The notes under the pieces are model-generated. The model ran no database searches. It was not told where the DNA came from and saw only the letters and a program-made list of their open reading frames with translations. A stretch of 64,000 nt of DNA from NCBI GenBank assembly GCA_963802915.1, contig CAWDKQ010000015.1, positions 434,001 to 498,000 on the forward strand, written 5' to 3'. The translations under genes were made by a program, and so were the position numbers. Each line of letters opens with the position of its first letter. Position 1 is the stretch's first letter. Positions 9,606 to 18,572 of this stretch are shown in pieces. The DNA is from JAICMB01 sp963802915. Lineage in GTDB: Bacteria; Acidobacteriota; Terriglobia; Bryobacterales; Bryobacteraceae.

Positions 9606-10193
9606 TTAGCGCAGAACGCCCATTTTGTCGAGGGGCCAATAAACGAACACAGCTTTCCCATAGATGCAGCGGCGCGGGACCATGCCCCATGAGCGGCTGT
9701 CGTTGGAGGAGCTGCGATGATCCCCGAGCACGAAGTACTCGTCTTCGGGAACCGTCTGCGCGACCAATGAAACAGTGTCCCGATATTCTTCGGGGACGTA
9801 GTTCTCAGTGATGGGCTTGCCGTTGAGAATGACGATGCCGCGATCGATTTCGATCCTGTCTCCGGGCAATCCGATCACGCGCTTGATATAGGATTTCGTC
9901 ATGTCGTTGGGATACCAGAAGACCACCATGTCCCCATGCTCGATGTCGCCCATGTGGAAACGGTAGACGAACTTGTTGATGAAAATGCGCTCCTGATCGG
10001 TCAAGGCGGGCATCATACTGGTGCCTTCCACCTTTACCGGCTGATAAAGGAAAAGGATCACAATAATTGCGATCACGACCGATAAAAACAGGTCGCGCGC
10101 CCAGTAGATCATCGCGCCCAGGATGGAACGCTTCTTTGTAACGGGCGCTATGGCAACCGGAGGCGCAGTTTCCTGGTCCATGTTTTGCTTCAA
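9606..10193 (-). CDS. lepB: Signal peptidase I
   Basis: 195 residues. After a cytosolic Pro/Lys-rich leader there is one TM helix (about 32-50), then box B with the catalytic serine (EGTSMMPAL), box D with the catalytic lysine (SYIKRVIGLPGDRIEI) and box E (FVLGDHRSSSNDSRSWG). It cleaves signal peptides of exported preproteins on the outer face of the inner membrane. The ATG at 10193 or the one four codons later could be used; both lie before the TM helix. Relevant context: many proteins in this window carry Sec signals. Confidence 0.95.
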   Translation of the reverse strand: MKQNMDQETAPPVAIAPVTKKRSILGAMIYWARDLFLSVVIAIIVILFLYQPVKVEGTSMMPALTDQERIFINKFVYRFHMGDIEHGDMVVFWYPNDMTKSYIKRVIGLPGDRIEIDRGIVILNGKPITENYVPEEYRDTVSLVAQTVPEDEYFVLGDHRSSSNDSRSWGMVPRRCIYGKAVFVYWPLDKMGVLR

Positions 10194-10323
10194 TGGCGAG
10201 TATAACGCCGAGGGTTTCTATTTGAAAGACGCACTCCGGAATATTACGGTTGCTCGCGGCAGCCTGAAGGCGAAACGAGGGCGAAAATCGGGAGCGGACG
10301 CGCGAGAATGAGATTTATCGCAA

Positions 10324-11103
10324 ATGGAAAAGCCTCTGCTCGATTTGCATCGCATCTCCGTGATGCGGGGCGACAAAGTGGTTCTGCGGGAAGTTTCGCT
10401 GAAGATCGGCGTCGGCGAGCATATCGCTATCCTGGGACCTAACGGCTGCGGAAAATCGACGCTGATCAAAACGATTACGCGCGAATGTTATCCGTTACAG
10501 AGGGACGATTCCTTCATGACCATCCTGGGCGAGTCGCGCTGGGACGTCTTCACGCTGCGTTCGCTGCTCGGGATCGTCACGAACGATCTGCTGGCGTCTT
10601 GTACGCGCGAGTTCAGCGGCGAGGAGATCGTCCTCTCGGGATTCTTCAGCAGCGTGGGCATCTGGCCGCATCACCACGTTACCGATGAGATGCGGCGGAA
10701 GGCGGGCGAGACGTTGTCGCTTCTCGAGATCGGGCACCTGGCGGATCGGCCGGTTTCGGAGATGTCTTCGGGCGAAGCGAAACGAGTGTTAATTGCGCGG
10801 GCATTGGTTCACGATCCTTTGGCTCTGGTTCTCGATGAGCCGAGCAACAGTCTTGACGTTTTGGCGCAACAGGAGTTGCGGGAGATCATGCGCAAGCTCG
10901 CGAACACCGGGATCGGCATTCTGCTGGTTACGCACCATCTCGCCGATATCATTCCGGAAGTGGAGCGGGTGGTGGTGATGAAGGAAGGCAGGATCGCGGC
11001 GGATGGCCCGAAGCAGGAAGTGTTGACCGAGGGGATATTGCGCGAGGTTTTTGGAGTCCCGGTCGAGATTGCGCGCCGCGACGGATACTATCATCTTTGG
11101 TGA
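10324..11103 (+). CDS. ABC transporter ATP-binding protein
   Basis: 259 residues of a single nucleotide-binding domain: Walker A GPNGCGKSTLIK (about 39-50), signature MSSGEAKRVLIARAL, Walker B LALVLDEPSNSLD, and the switch His in LLVTHHLADI. The LSGGQ serine-glycine core is slightly altered (SSGEA). It resembles the stand-alone ModF/YusV-type ATPases. No permease gene is adjacent, so its partner is unknown. The stop overlaps the ATG of the methyltransferase gene (TGATG), implying translational coupling. Confidence 0.9.
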   Translation: MEKPLLDLHRISVMRGDKVVLREVSLKIGVGEHIAILGPNGCGKSTLIKTITRECYPLQRDDSFMTILGESRWDVFTLRSLLGIVTNDLLASCTREFSGEEIVLSGFFSSVGIWPHHHVTDEMRRKAGETLSLLEIGHLADRPVSEMSSGEAKRVLIARALVHDPLALVLDEPSNSLDVLAQQELREIMRKLANTGIGILLVTHHLADIIPEVERVVVMKEGRIAADGPKQEVLTEGILREVFGVPVEIARRDGYYHLW

Positions 11104-11873
11104 TGGACGAGTGTCTTCTTTACGCTGAACCCGAATTGTACGACCTGCTGTTCCCTCGTTCGGACGCAGACATAGCGGACGAGGCGCGTAAGAGCCGCAT
11201 CGCCGCGTCCGAACAGTTTTATATCGAGGAGGCCAGCCGAGGCGGTAATGTCCTGGAGCTGGCATGCGGCTCCGGCCGGTTGACCGTGCAGCTCGCTCAG
11301 AAGGGGATCGATATTGTAGGGGCCGATCTGTCTGCTTCAATGCTCCAGGCTGCGCGGCATAAGGCTGCGGCTGCGGGTTTGAGGGTTGAGTTTCTTGAAG
11401 CCGATATGCGGTCTTTTGATTTCGGCCGGCAGTTTTCCACGATCCTGATTCCCGGTAATTCGTTATTACACCTGCTCAGGCGTGAAGATCTGATGCAGTG
11501 CCTGGCGTGCGTTCGACGACATCTCGCGGCGGGCGGGCGGCTGATTTTCGATGTTTCGAAGTGGAACATCGGGGTGCTGGCGCGCGATCCGGAGATGCGG
11601 TATCCGGTTTTGACGGCGGGTCAGATTTCGGTGGAGGAGTCGGCGCGCTACGATTCCGCATTGCAGATCCGGCATGTGACGTGGTTTTTTTCGGTCGTCG
11701 ACGCGCCGGATTATCGGGTGGCGCGTTACGATCTGCGGGTGATTTTTCCGGAGGAGTTGTTATTGCTGATGGAGGCAGCCGGATTTCGATTAGAGGCCCG
11801 GTATGGCGAGTTTAATCGGGTGCCGTTTGGAGATGAGAGTGCGCGACAGGTTTGTATTGTGTCGGCAGGTTGA
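11103..11873 (+). CDS. Class I SAM-dependent methyltransferase
   Basis: 256 residues. The SAM-binding motif I is VLELACGSGRLTVQLAQ, followed by the acidic ribose-binding loop IVGADLSASML, motif EADMRSFDF and ILIPGNSLLHL. The N-terminal LYAEPELYDLLFP is common in this small-molecule methyltransferase group (Methyltransf_25). The ATG at 11103 overlaps the ABC-ATPase stop, making it a preferable start to the TTG and GTG just upstream. Substrate is not apparent. Confidence 0.88.
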   Translation: MDECLLYAEPELYDLLFPRSDADIADEARKSRIAASEQFYIEEASRGGNVLELACGSGRLTVQLAQKGIDIVGADLSASMLQAARHKAAAAGLRVEFLEADMRSFDFGRQFSTILIPGNSLLHLLRREDLMQCLACVRRHLAAGGRLIFDVSKWNIGVLARDPEMRYPVLTAGQISVEESARYDSALQIRHVTWFFSVVDAPDYRVARYDLRVIFPEELLLLMEAAGFRLEARYGEFNRVPFGDESARQVCIVSAG

Positions 11874-11906
11874 GCATGGGTGCCACTCCGTTACGGTCGT
11901 GGTTCC

Positions 11907-11940
11907 GTAGGCGCCGCTTCCTCTGGTCGCGGCTGCCTAC
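11907..11940. terminator. Strong hairpin between convergent genes
   Basis: GTAGGCGCCGC pairs with GCGGC-T-GCCTAC: 11 base pairs with one bulged T around an 11-nt loop. It lies between the ends of the methyltransferase and an opposing gene, so it could terminate transcription both ways. There is no T tract, so a repeat element or structured RNA is an alternative. Confidence 0.45.
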
Positions 11941-11949
11941 CCGTGGATA

Positions 11950-12210
11950 TTAGTGGCGGCTGTCCCAGCGGCTCGTAATGACGCTATTCCAGCTTTGAAT
12001 TGGTTTGGCCTGCACCTGGGCGCCTTCGTGATTCAGGCGTTCCACGGTTGCGGCTACCGCGCTCTCTTTGGCTTCGGTCTCATCCTCGGCAATCACTTCG
12101 GCTTCCAGTGGAGTATCGCCCAACACCTGCAATCTCCATGTGGTGCCTTCCATGTGCGTGAGTATAAGCCAGTTGTCTCCGATTCTCGTGGATAGTTTTG
12201 TCATTGGCAT
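11950..12210 (-). CDS. Conserved-looking hypothetical protein, 86 aa
   Basis: The protein starts MPMTKLSTRIGDNWLILTH and has a short beta-strand-like N-terminal half (WRLQVLGDTPLEAEVIA), an acidic/alanine helix (EDETEAKESAVAATVERLN) and a Trp-containing tail. No signal peptide or TM segment. It is not recognised. The balanced composition and placement between a hairpin and the next promoter make it more likely real than a shadow frame. Confidence 0.5.
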   Translation of the reverse strand: MPMTKLSTRIGDNWLILTHMEGTTWRLQVLGDTPLEAEVIAEDETEAKESAVAATVERLNHEGAQVQAKPIQSWNSVITSRWDSRH

Positions 12211-12279
12211 GACCGGTCTGTTTGTTTAGACGGCGCAACGGTCCTGGAGGTAACTAATAATCGACGCCGGGCCAATACT

Positions 12280-12311
12280 TGCTATGCTGAAGCTTCAGGA
12301 GGCCCTCCTGA
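12280..12311 (+). promoter_or_regulatory. Extended -10 followed by a palindrome covering AGGAGG
   Basis: TGCTATGCT (12280-12288) fits an extended -10; the predicted transcript would begin near 12295. Exactly there lies an 8+1+8 palindrome, TCAGGAGG-C-CCTCCTGA (12295-12311), containing the only good Shine-Dalgarno-like AGGAGG before the oxidoreductase start at 12319. It could form a 5'-end stem-loop or bind a regulator. Confidence 0.35.
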
Positions 12312-12318
12312 GCTCCTT

Positions 12319-13596
12319 ATGAAAGATGATTTTTCCCGCCGTTCTTTTGTAAAAACTTCCGCTGGTCTCGCAATTGCAAGCGTACCCGGCATTCTCCCAG
12401 CTTTGGGCGCAAACAACAAGGCCCAAATAGGCTGGGTCGGTGTCGGTTCGCGCGGTTACTACCTGATGGACCGGCTCTACACGCAGAGCAAGGACATGGT
12501 GGAGGTGGTCGCGGTGTGCGACACCTATACCGGTAACCTGGCGCGCGCCAAAGATCGCGTCCAGACGATGGGCGGCAATACGCCAAAAACTTACGAGGAT
12601 TTCCAGCAGCTTCTGGCCGATCCTAACGTCGATTCCGTTGTCATTTCGACGCCGGAACACCTGCACTATCCGATGTTCATGGCCGCGATCAAGGCGGGCA
12701 AGAATATCTATGTCGAGAAGCCGCTCGCGCATACCATCGAGCAGGGCGAAGAAATGGTGGCGGCAGCGAAGAAGGCCGGAGTAGTGGTCCAGGTCGGAAC
12801 GCAGAATCGCAGCAACTCGCTCTACCAGAAAGCTAAAGAAATGGTTGAGCAGGGCATGATCGGGGATATCCACTACGTTCGCGCTTTCTGGTACCGCAAC
12901 TCGCTCGACAATAATCCGGCATGGCGCTACGCCATCCCGGCCGATGCGACTCCGGAGAATACGGATTGGCAGAAGTTCCTGGGGTCCGCTCCGGAGCGGC
13001 CCTTTGATAAGCAACGCTACTATCAGTGGCGCTTGTACTGGGATTATTCCGGCGGCATCTCCACCGATCTGCTGGTTCACCAGACCGATATCACAAACTT
13101 TGTGTGCGGCAAGACGGTGCCTTCGACGTGCATGGCATCCGGCGGCATCTATCGCTGGGTCGACGACGATCGCGAAGTGCCGGATACGCTGAGCGCGGTC
13201 TACGAATACACGCCGACGAAGTTTCATATCAATTACAGTTGCTATTTCGGCAACGACCATTATGGATACGGCGAGAACTTCATGGGCAACGAGGGGACCA
13301 TCGAAGTGCTCAATCGGCAGTATCTGAATTTCTATCCAGAGAAGTTTAACAACAAGGCTCCGGCAAAGGTGGCGGCGAGGCAGGAACTGCATATCGCTTT
13401 GCCTGGCAATGACAACAAGGCCGTGGAAGCGCACATGAAGAACTGGGTAGAGGCGATTCGCGGTGAGGCGAAAGTGATCGCTCCTCCGGAAGTAGGGCAG
13501 CAGGCGGCGATCTCAGGACACATGGCGACGCTTTCGTTTAAGAACCAGAAGAAGATTGTCTGGGACGACGAAACACGGAAGTACCACTTTATTTAG
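12319..13596 (+). CDS. Gfo/Idh/MocA-family oxidoreductase with Tat-type signal
   Basis: 425 residues. The N-terminus DFSRRSFVKTSAGLAIASV is a twin-arginine signal, so the enzyme is exported folded with its cofactor. The Rossmann domain shows IGWVGVGSRGYYLMDRL, VAVCDTY, VVISTPEHLHYPMFMAAI and the family hallmark VEKPLAHT. The C-terminal alpha/beta domain has GGISTDLLVHQTDITNF with the usual catalytic-region His. Such secreted oxidoreductases are abundant in Acidobacteriota and are thought to act on sugars or inositols; the substrate is not known. It is transcribed alone. Confidence 0.92.
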   Translation: MKDDFSRRSFVKTSAGLAIASVPGILPALGANNKAQIGWVGVGSRGYYLMDRLYTQSKDMVEVVAVCDTYTGNLARAKDRVQTMGGNTPKTYEDFQQLLADPNVDSVVISTPEHLHYPMFMAAIKAGKNIYVEKPLAHTIEQGEEMVAAAKKAGVVVQVGTQNRSNSLYQKAKEMVEQGMIGDIHYVRAFWYRNSLDNNPAWRYAIPADATPENTDWQKFLGSAPERPFDKQRYYQWRLYWDYSGGISTDLLVHQTDITNFVCGKTVPSTCMASGGIYRWVDDDREVPDTLSAVYEYTPTKFHINYSCYFGNDHYGYGENFMGNEGTIEVLNRQYLNFYPEKFNNKAPAKVAARQELHIALPGNDNKAVEAHMKNWVEAIRGEAKVIAPPEVGQQAAISGHMATLSFKNQKKIVWDDETRKYHFI

Positions 13597-13604
13597 TCGA
13601 ACTA

Positions 13605-13640
13605 GCGTTCGTTGTTGTTGGTTCGTGGTTTGTCGTTGCG
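13605..13640. repeat. GTT/GTTCGT-rich intergenic microsatellite, copy 1
   Basis: A degenerate run built from CGTTCGTT, GTTGTT and GGTTCGTGG follows the oxidoreductase stop. A very similar run lies at 34512-34546 between tldD and serS, and nothing like it is seen in coding DNA here. Confidence 0.45.
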
Positions 13641-13673
13641 CGGACTTTTGCTACCTTTAAATCTCCCTTTTCT

Positions 13674-15116
13674 ATGTCTACTGCTACTCCTATTACGGTC
13701 GCGTATGGCGACGGCATCGGCCCGGAAATCATGGGCGCCACGCTTCACATTCTGAAAGAAGCGGGCGCCCGGATTGAACCGGAGGTCATTGAGATTGGCG
13801 AAAAGGTCTACCTGCGCGGAAATTCGGCAGGGATCGACCCGAGTGCATGGGAATCCCTGCGCCGCACCAAAGTCTTTCTCAAAGCGCCGATCACTACGCC
13901 TCAGGGCGGCGGTTTCAAAAGCCTGAACGTTACCACGCGCAAGACGTTGGGACTTTATGCCAACATCCGGCCCTGCGTCGCGTACCATCCTTTCGTCAAG
14001 ACGAAGCATCCGGGGATGGACATCGTGATCGTGCGCGAGAACGAAGAAGATACGTACGCGGGCATGGAGTACCGGTTGAGCGACAACGTGATGGAGTGCC
14101 TGAAAATCATCACGCGGCAGGGCAGCGAGAAGATCGTCCGTTACGGTTTCGAGTACGCGATCCAGCATAACCGCAAAAAGATCACGTGCTTCACGAAAGA
14201 CAACATCATGAAGATGACCGACGGTCTCTTCCATAAGGTCTTCGATGAAATCGGACAGGAGTATCCGGAGATCGAGAAGGAACACTGGATCGTCGATATC
14301 GGCGCGGCCAAGATGGCGGATACTCCGGAAGCTTTCGATGTCATCGTGATGCCGAATCTTTACGGCGACATACTTTCGGACGTGGCGGCGCAGATTGCAG
14401 GTTCGGTCGGGCTCGCCGGCTCGTCGAACATTGGGACGCAATGCGCGATGTTCGAAGCCATCCACGGCTCGGCGCCCCGGCGCGCCGGCCAGAATCTGGC
14501 GAATCCATCCGGATTGCTGCTCGGCAGCGTTTTGATGCTGGTTCATATCGGACAGCACGATATCGCGGAGCGCGTACACAACGCGTGGCTCTCGACGATG
14601 GAAGACGGCATTCATACTTACGACGTCTATACGGAGGGCGTCAGCAAGCAGAAGGTCGGCACGAAGGAGTTTGCGCAGGCGGTGGCCAGCCGCGTTGGCA
14701 AAGAGCCGAAGACGTTGAAGGTGGCGCGGTATAAACCCGCTCCGGCAAAGAAAGAGCGAGCGGCAGGTCCGGCTCGCACGGCTTCGGTTGCGAAGCTCGA
14801 AGGAATCGATGTTTATGTTGCCTGGCCTTCGCTGGTACCGAACGATCTGGCCGCGTCGATCAAGAAGGCCAACGGCGATGGTCTGGAGCTCATGATGATC
14901 GACAATCGCGGAGTGAAGGTTTGGCCGAATGGGATGTCGGAAACATTCTGCACCGAAAGCTTCCGCTGCCGCTTCGAAGGCAAGGACGGCGTAACGCAGC
15001 AGCAGACGCTAGCGCTTCTGGGACGCGTTCTCGACCAGGGGATCGAGATCGTCAAGACGGAGTCTCTCCGCAGCTACGACGGACAGCCCGGCTACACGCT
15101 CGCGCAAGGACAATAG
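13674..15116 (+). CDS. icd: Isocitrate dehydrogenase, long form with C-terminal extension
   Basis: 480 residues. Features: AYGDGIGPEIMG at the N-terminus, the substrate-binding stretch KAPITTPQGGGFKSLNVTTR, VRENEEDTYAGMEY, KDNIMKMTDGLF, metal-binding VMPNLYGDILSDVAAQ and the cofactor loop EAIHGSAPRRAGQNLANP. After about residue 360 comes a Pro/Lys/Ala linker and a further ~120-residue domain (GIDVYVAWPSLVPNDLA...), as in the Thermus/Rickettsia-type enzymes. It makes 2-oxoglutarate and CO2 in the TCA cycle. Citrate synthase is encoded 20 kb away. Cofactor specificity is not decided here. Confidence 0.93.
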   Translation: MSTATPITVAYGDGIGPEIMGATLHILKEAGARIEPEVIEIGEKVYLRGNSAGIDPSAWESLRRTKVFLKAPITTPQGGGFKSLNVTTRKTLGLYANIRPCVAYHPFVKTKHPGMDIVIVRENEEDTYAGMEYRLSDNVMECLKIITRQGSEKIVRYGFEYAIQHNRKKITCFTKDNIMKMTDGLFHKVFDEIGQEYPEIEKEHWIVDIGAAKMADTPEAFDVIVMPNLYGDILSDVAAQIAGSVGLAGSSNIGTQCAMFEAIHGSAPRRAGQNLANPSGLLLGSVLMLVHIGQHDIAERVHNAWLSTMEDGIHTYDVYTEGVSKQKVGTKEFAQAVASRVGKEPKTLKVARYKPAPAKKERAAGPARTASVAKLEGIDVYVAWPSLVPNDLAASIKKANGDGLELMMIDNRGVKVWPNGMSETFCTESFRCRFEGKDGVTQQQTLALLGRVLDQGIEIVKTESLRSYDGQPGYTLAQGQ

Positions 15117-15123
15117 CTTCGCG

Positions 15124-15608
15124 ATGACGCCATCTGGCGGCATCATCATGGGCAGCAAGTCCGATTGGGAGACGATGCGCCATGCCGCCGAGATGCTGAC
15201 TCAATTCGGTGTGCCGCACGAGACGAAGATCGTGTCGGCGCACCGGACGCCGCAGTGGATGGTGGAGTACGCCGCTGCGGCAGAGAGCCGCGGGCATGCA
15301 GGTGATCATCGCGGGTGCGGGCGGCGCGGCGCATCTTGCCGGGCATGGTCGCCGCCAACACGCTGCTGCCGGTGCTCGGCGTGCCCGTGGAGAGCCACGC
15401 TTTGAAGGGCATGGACTCGCTGCTCTCCATCGTGCAAATGCCTGGTGGGATTCCGGTGGGCACGCTGGCGATCGGCAAATCGGGAGCGCAGAACGCCGCT
15501 TTACTCGCCGTGGCGATTCTTTCCAATCACGACCCGGAGCTGCGCGAAAAACTGCGGCGGTTTCGCGACGAACAGACTGCCCGCGTCCGCGCCGATGAGC
15601 TGCCGTGA
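15124..15608 (+). CDS. purE: N5-carboxyaminoimidazole ribonucleotide mutase (PurE), two 1-nt indels
   Basis: Class I PurE of purine synthesis, converting N5-CAIR to CAIR. The N-terminal part is intact (IIMGSKSDWETMRHAAEML, VSAHRTPQWMVEYA). The middle appears in another frame (MQVIIAGAGGAAHL) and the rest in a third (LPGMVAANTLLPVLGVPVES, GMDSLLSIVQMPGGIPVGT). Two extra bases near 15291 and 15337 explain this. Total length of about 161 residues is normal. As purE is normally indispensable without purine supply and the pieces are otherwise perfect, sequence error is the likely cause. The stop overlaps the purK GTG. Confidence 0.88.
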
Positions 15609-16742
15609 AGCCGATTCTTCCCGGCTCGACGATCGGCGTTCTTGGAAGCGGTCAGCTCGGCCGCATGTTCACCATCGCGGCACGGCGCATGGGATATCGC
15701 GTCCATACTTATTCGCCTGACTCAGACACGCCCACCGGACAAGTGGCGGACGTGGAAGTGACCGCGGCTTACGACGATCTCGACCAGGTTTGCGAAGTTT
15801 GCGAGCGAGGTGAGTGTCGTCACTTTCGAGTTTGAGAACGTTCCGGCTGCAACGGCTGCAGCGGCGGAACGGTGCGCGGCGGTTCGCCCAAGTGGATCGA
15901 TCCTGCACACCACGCAGCAGCGCATTCGGGAAAAATCGTTCCTGACGCGGGCGGGACTTCCCCTCACGCCATATCGCGAAGTGCGGTCGCTTGAGGATCT
16001 GGAGCGTGCTCTCGCCGAACTGGGGACGCCCGCAGTTTTGAAATCCGCTTCGTTTGGCTACGACGGAAAAGGGCAGTTCACGATTCAGTCGGCTGAGCAG
16101 ATTGCGGAGGCTTGGCAAGCGGTCGGACGGCAGGAATCGGTTCTGGAAGCTTTTATCGATTTTTCGTGCGAGGTTTCGGTAGTCGCGGCACGGTCGGCTG
16201 AAGGCGAGTTCGTGCACTGGGGCGCGATCGAGAACCAGCATAGCCGCCATATTCTGGATGTTTCCATGGCTCCGGCGCATGTTCCCGAGAAAACGGCTCG
16301 GGAGGCGGTGGAGATCGCTCGTTGCGTATTGGAGAAGCTGGAAGTCATCGGCGTTCTATGCGTGGAGTTTTTTGTACGGCGTGATGGGAGCTTGTTGATT
16401 AACGAACTCGCGCCGCGGCCGCACAATTCCGGGCACCTGACGATCGACGCTCACATCACCAGCCAGTTCGAGCAACAACTACGCGCGGTTTGCGGGCTTC
16501 CTCTGGGATCGACGGAAATGATTCGTCCGGCCGCGATGGCCAATCTGCTCGGGGATCTCTGGCAACCAAACGAACCCGACTGGGTGGCTGCGCTGGCTCT
16601 TCCTGACGTGAAACTGCATCTTTACGGGAAGATGGAGCCGCGAGCTGGCCGTAAGATGGGGCATTTGACGGCACTGAAAGCCACGGCGGGCGAGGCATTC
16701 AACGCGGCGGTCAACGCCCGGCGATCACTTCAGCAGAGGTGA
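15605..16742 (+). CDS. purK: N5-carboxyaminoimidazole ribonucleotide synthase (PurK), one frameshift
   Basis: ATP-grasp enzyme making N5-CAIR from AIR, bicarbonate and ATP, the substrate of PurE. It begins with GTG (GTGA overlap with purE): STIGVLGSGQLGRMF. Near 15797 the frame breaks by one base; the rest continues as VSVVTFEFENVPAATA, AVLKSASFGYDGKGQF (ATP-grasp), HSRHILDVSMAPA and LLINELAPRPHNSGHLTIDA. Corrected length is about 378 residues, as expected. It lacks any sign of decay besides the indel. Confidence 0.9.
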
Positions 16743-17153
16743 AAGCCGTCGAATCGGGTGGATTCGAGGGTTTGGGGGCGGGAACGCCCAACTCGAGGCC
16801 GCTGGTTTCGTGCCGCAACGCGTCCAGCGCCGGTTGCCTGCAGGACAATTTCCCGCAGTTCGCGTCGTTGCCTTCGCTTTTGACGCGAAAGATATAAATA
16901 GAGCTGTCGCCAGTAGGTTGACGTAACGTCCATATAACCCTAACTTCCAGTTGGGATGTTCTGCATTAGTAGACGCAGAAGAAGCTCGGTCATTTCTACA
17001 TTGTTGAGGAAAATTTTCAGGGGCGGGGTTAAGATTTGGGGAGAAAAGTTACGTAGAGGGTGCTATTTGGTTGACAAGAGGCCGCGCCCTCTTGCTTAAG
17101 GGTCCCTGAAATAATCTTCGACAATCTCCGCTTGCTTACGCAGCGCGGTTCCG
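16743..17153. other. 411-nt gap with no confident gene
   Basis: A 67-codon minus-strand frame (16730-16933, starting MDVTSTYWRQLYLYL) is present, and a neighbouring frame gives a plausible peptide (SIYIFRVKSEGN, then CGKLSC and a Pro/Ser-rich tail) ending near 16712. The two could be one small gene broken by an indel, but there is no Shine-Dalgarno or family match. The part from about 16940 to 17150 holds nothing recognisable. Confidence 0.4.
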
Positions 17154-18572
17154 TTAACGGCTCAGTAGGGTGGATTGGTCGTCGCGGAAGAGGACTTTCC
17201 AACCCATTTGTTCTAACGTTGTGATGATCGGGGAATCGTTCGGCAGGAGCGCGTGCGTGAATCCATAGCCGCTCATCCAAACTAGGTGGTCAGTGTTCGT
17301 GTAGGTGAAAACCTTCAGGGTGCCTCGAAAGCGATAAATCAAATACCCGCCATATGTTCCGGGCGCGAGAAGGCGAATATTTCGCGAAAGCTGCGCGACT
17401 TCGTTCGCGCCGTAGATGGGGAATTCTTCGGGCGGGAAACCGGCGTGGGAAGCCACGGCCGGGGTCTGCAAAATGAGCCAGAGAAGCGCCGCGATCGGCG
17501 GGGCCCAGGCGATTCCGGAGTAACGTGCGTCGAGGAGGCGGAGGCGGTCCGAGTAAAACAGGTATGAACTGAGCGCGCGGCGCAATCCCACTCGCAGGTC
17601 CTTGGCGCGATGCAGCGCTTGGGTGATGGCGCCGTTGGCCAGAGGCAACATTACCAATGCCATCAGCGGGAGCAGGCGCGGGGAACGGATGGCTCCGCCC
17701 ACGAACAAGAGCGCAATGAGGAAATGCGCGAGCTTTTTCTCGCACAGGGCCAGCGTGCCTCCGATTGCGGCGATCCCTAGCGCAACCAATGCCGCCCCGT
17801 TGATCGGAATCTCAGAATTGATCGGGACGGAGAGGTGGTGGTACAAATTCCAACCATAAGGGTTCAGAAGCGTTGCGAAGGCCGAGAAGAGCGCAGCCAT
17901 CACGAACCAGCGGCCTTTGCGCAGGTCGATTTCCGTCTCAGTTTGCCAGATGAATGGCCGGACAAAATGGGAGAAACCGTAGATCAGCGCGATGACGGGC
18001 AGGAGGACAAAGCTCGCGTCCAGATTGGCCCACAGCGCGCCGGCGCAGGCTACCAGAAACGCGTCGCGGATGCGGAATTGCGCGGGCGCTTTTTCGAAAT
18101 AGAGGAGGGTGGCAAGGAGCAGCACCCAACCGAAAATGTGCGGACCTGCGAGCCAGCGCGGTTGCGCGGTCGCGATCATGGGAAGCGCGAAGACGAACGC
18201 GAAGAAAAAATTGCCGCCGCACTCCCAATGCAGCCGGAACCATAGCCACGTGACGGTCGCGATAGTCAGGGCGAATAGCCAGACGACGGCGGGAAGGCCG
18301 CCGTGCGTATTGGCGAATCCCATGACGCAGTCTGATGCCCAGCCCCATGCGATCCAGGGCTCACCTTGGCGCGCAAAAGAGAAAGGATCGGTATGAGGGA
18401 CCTGGTGCTCGTTCAGGATCTTTTCGCCTGTGACGATTTGCCACCCGGTATCCGAATCTCGAAAGAACGATCTTGGCGCGTTGAAGATGAAGACGCAATA
18501 AATCAGCGTCACGGCGGACATGAAGAACGCAAGGTCGGGGATGAAAAGCCGCTTCGTTCGATGTCGAGCCAC
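17154..18572 (-). CDS. Polytopic membrane protein, glycosyltransferase-39-like
   Basis: 472 residues with about ten hydrophobic segments. After TM1 there is a periplasmic loop with RDSDTGWQIVTGEKIL and an arginine/aspartate-containing FRDSDTGW motif, resembling the first loop of GT-C/PMT-type lipid-linked-sugar transferases, and WIAWGWASDCVMGF. The C-terminal ~110 residues form a soluble domain (PGTYGGYLIYRF ... GWKVLFRDDQSTLL), as in such enzymes. A transferase role is inference. It overlaps the DUF192 gene upstream by 1 nt, implying one operon. Confidence 0.7.
   Translation of the reverse strand: MARHRTKRLFIPDLAFFMSAVTLIYCVFIFNAPRSFFRDSDTGWQIVTGEKILNEHQVPHTDPFSFARQGEPWIAWGWASDCVMGFANTHGGLPAVVWLFALTIATVTWLWFRLHWECGGNFFFAFVFALPMIATAQPRWLAGPHIFGWVLLLATLLYFEKAPAQFRIRDAFLVACAGALWANLDASFVLLPVIALIYGFSHFVRPFIWQTETEIDLRKGRWFVMAALFSAFATLLNPYGWNLYHHLSVPINSEIPINGAALVALGIAAIGGTLALCEKKLAHFLIALLFVGGAIRSPRLLPLMALVMLPLANGAITQALHRAKDLRVGLRRALSSYLFYSDRLRLLDARYSGIAWAPPIAALLWLILQTPAVASHAGFPPEEFPIYGANEVAQLSRNIRLLAPGTYGGYLIYRFRGTLKVFTYTNTDHLVWMSGYGFTHALLPNDSPIITTLEQMGWKVLFRDDQSTLLSR

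Noticed and set aside
12295..13434. 379-codon minus-strand frame opposite the first Gfo/Idh gene
   Set aside because: The plus-strand gene has a Tat signal and all family motifs; the minus frame has no features.
16730..16933. 67-codon minus-strand frame
   Set aside because: No ribosome site, and the adjacent frame looks as plausible; kept only as a note in the gap entry.
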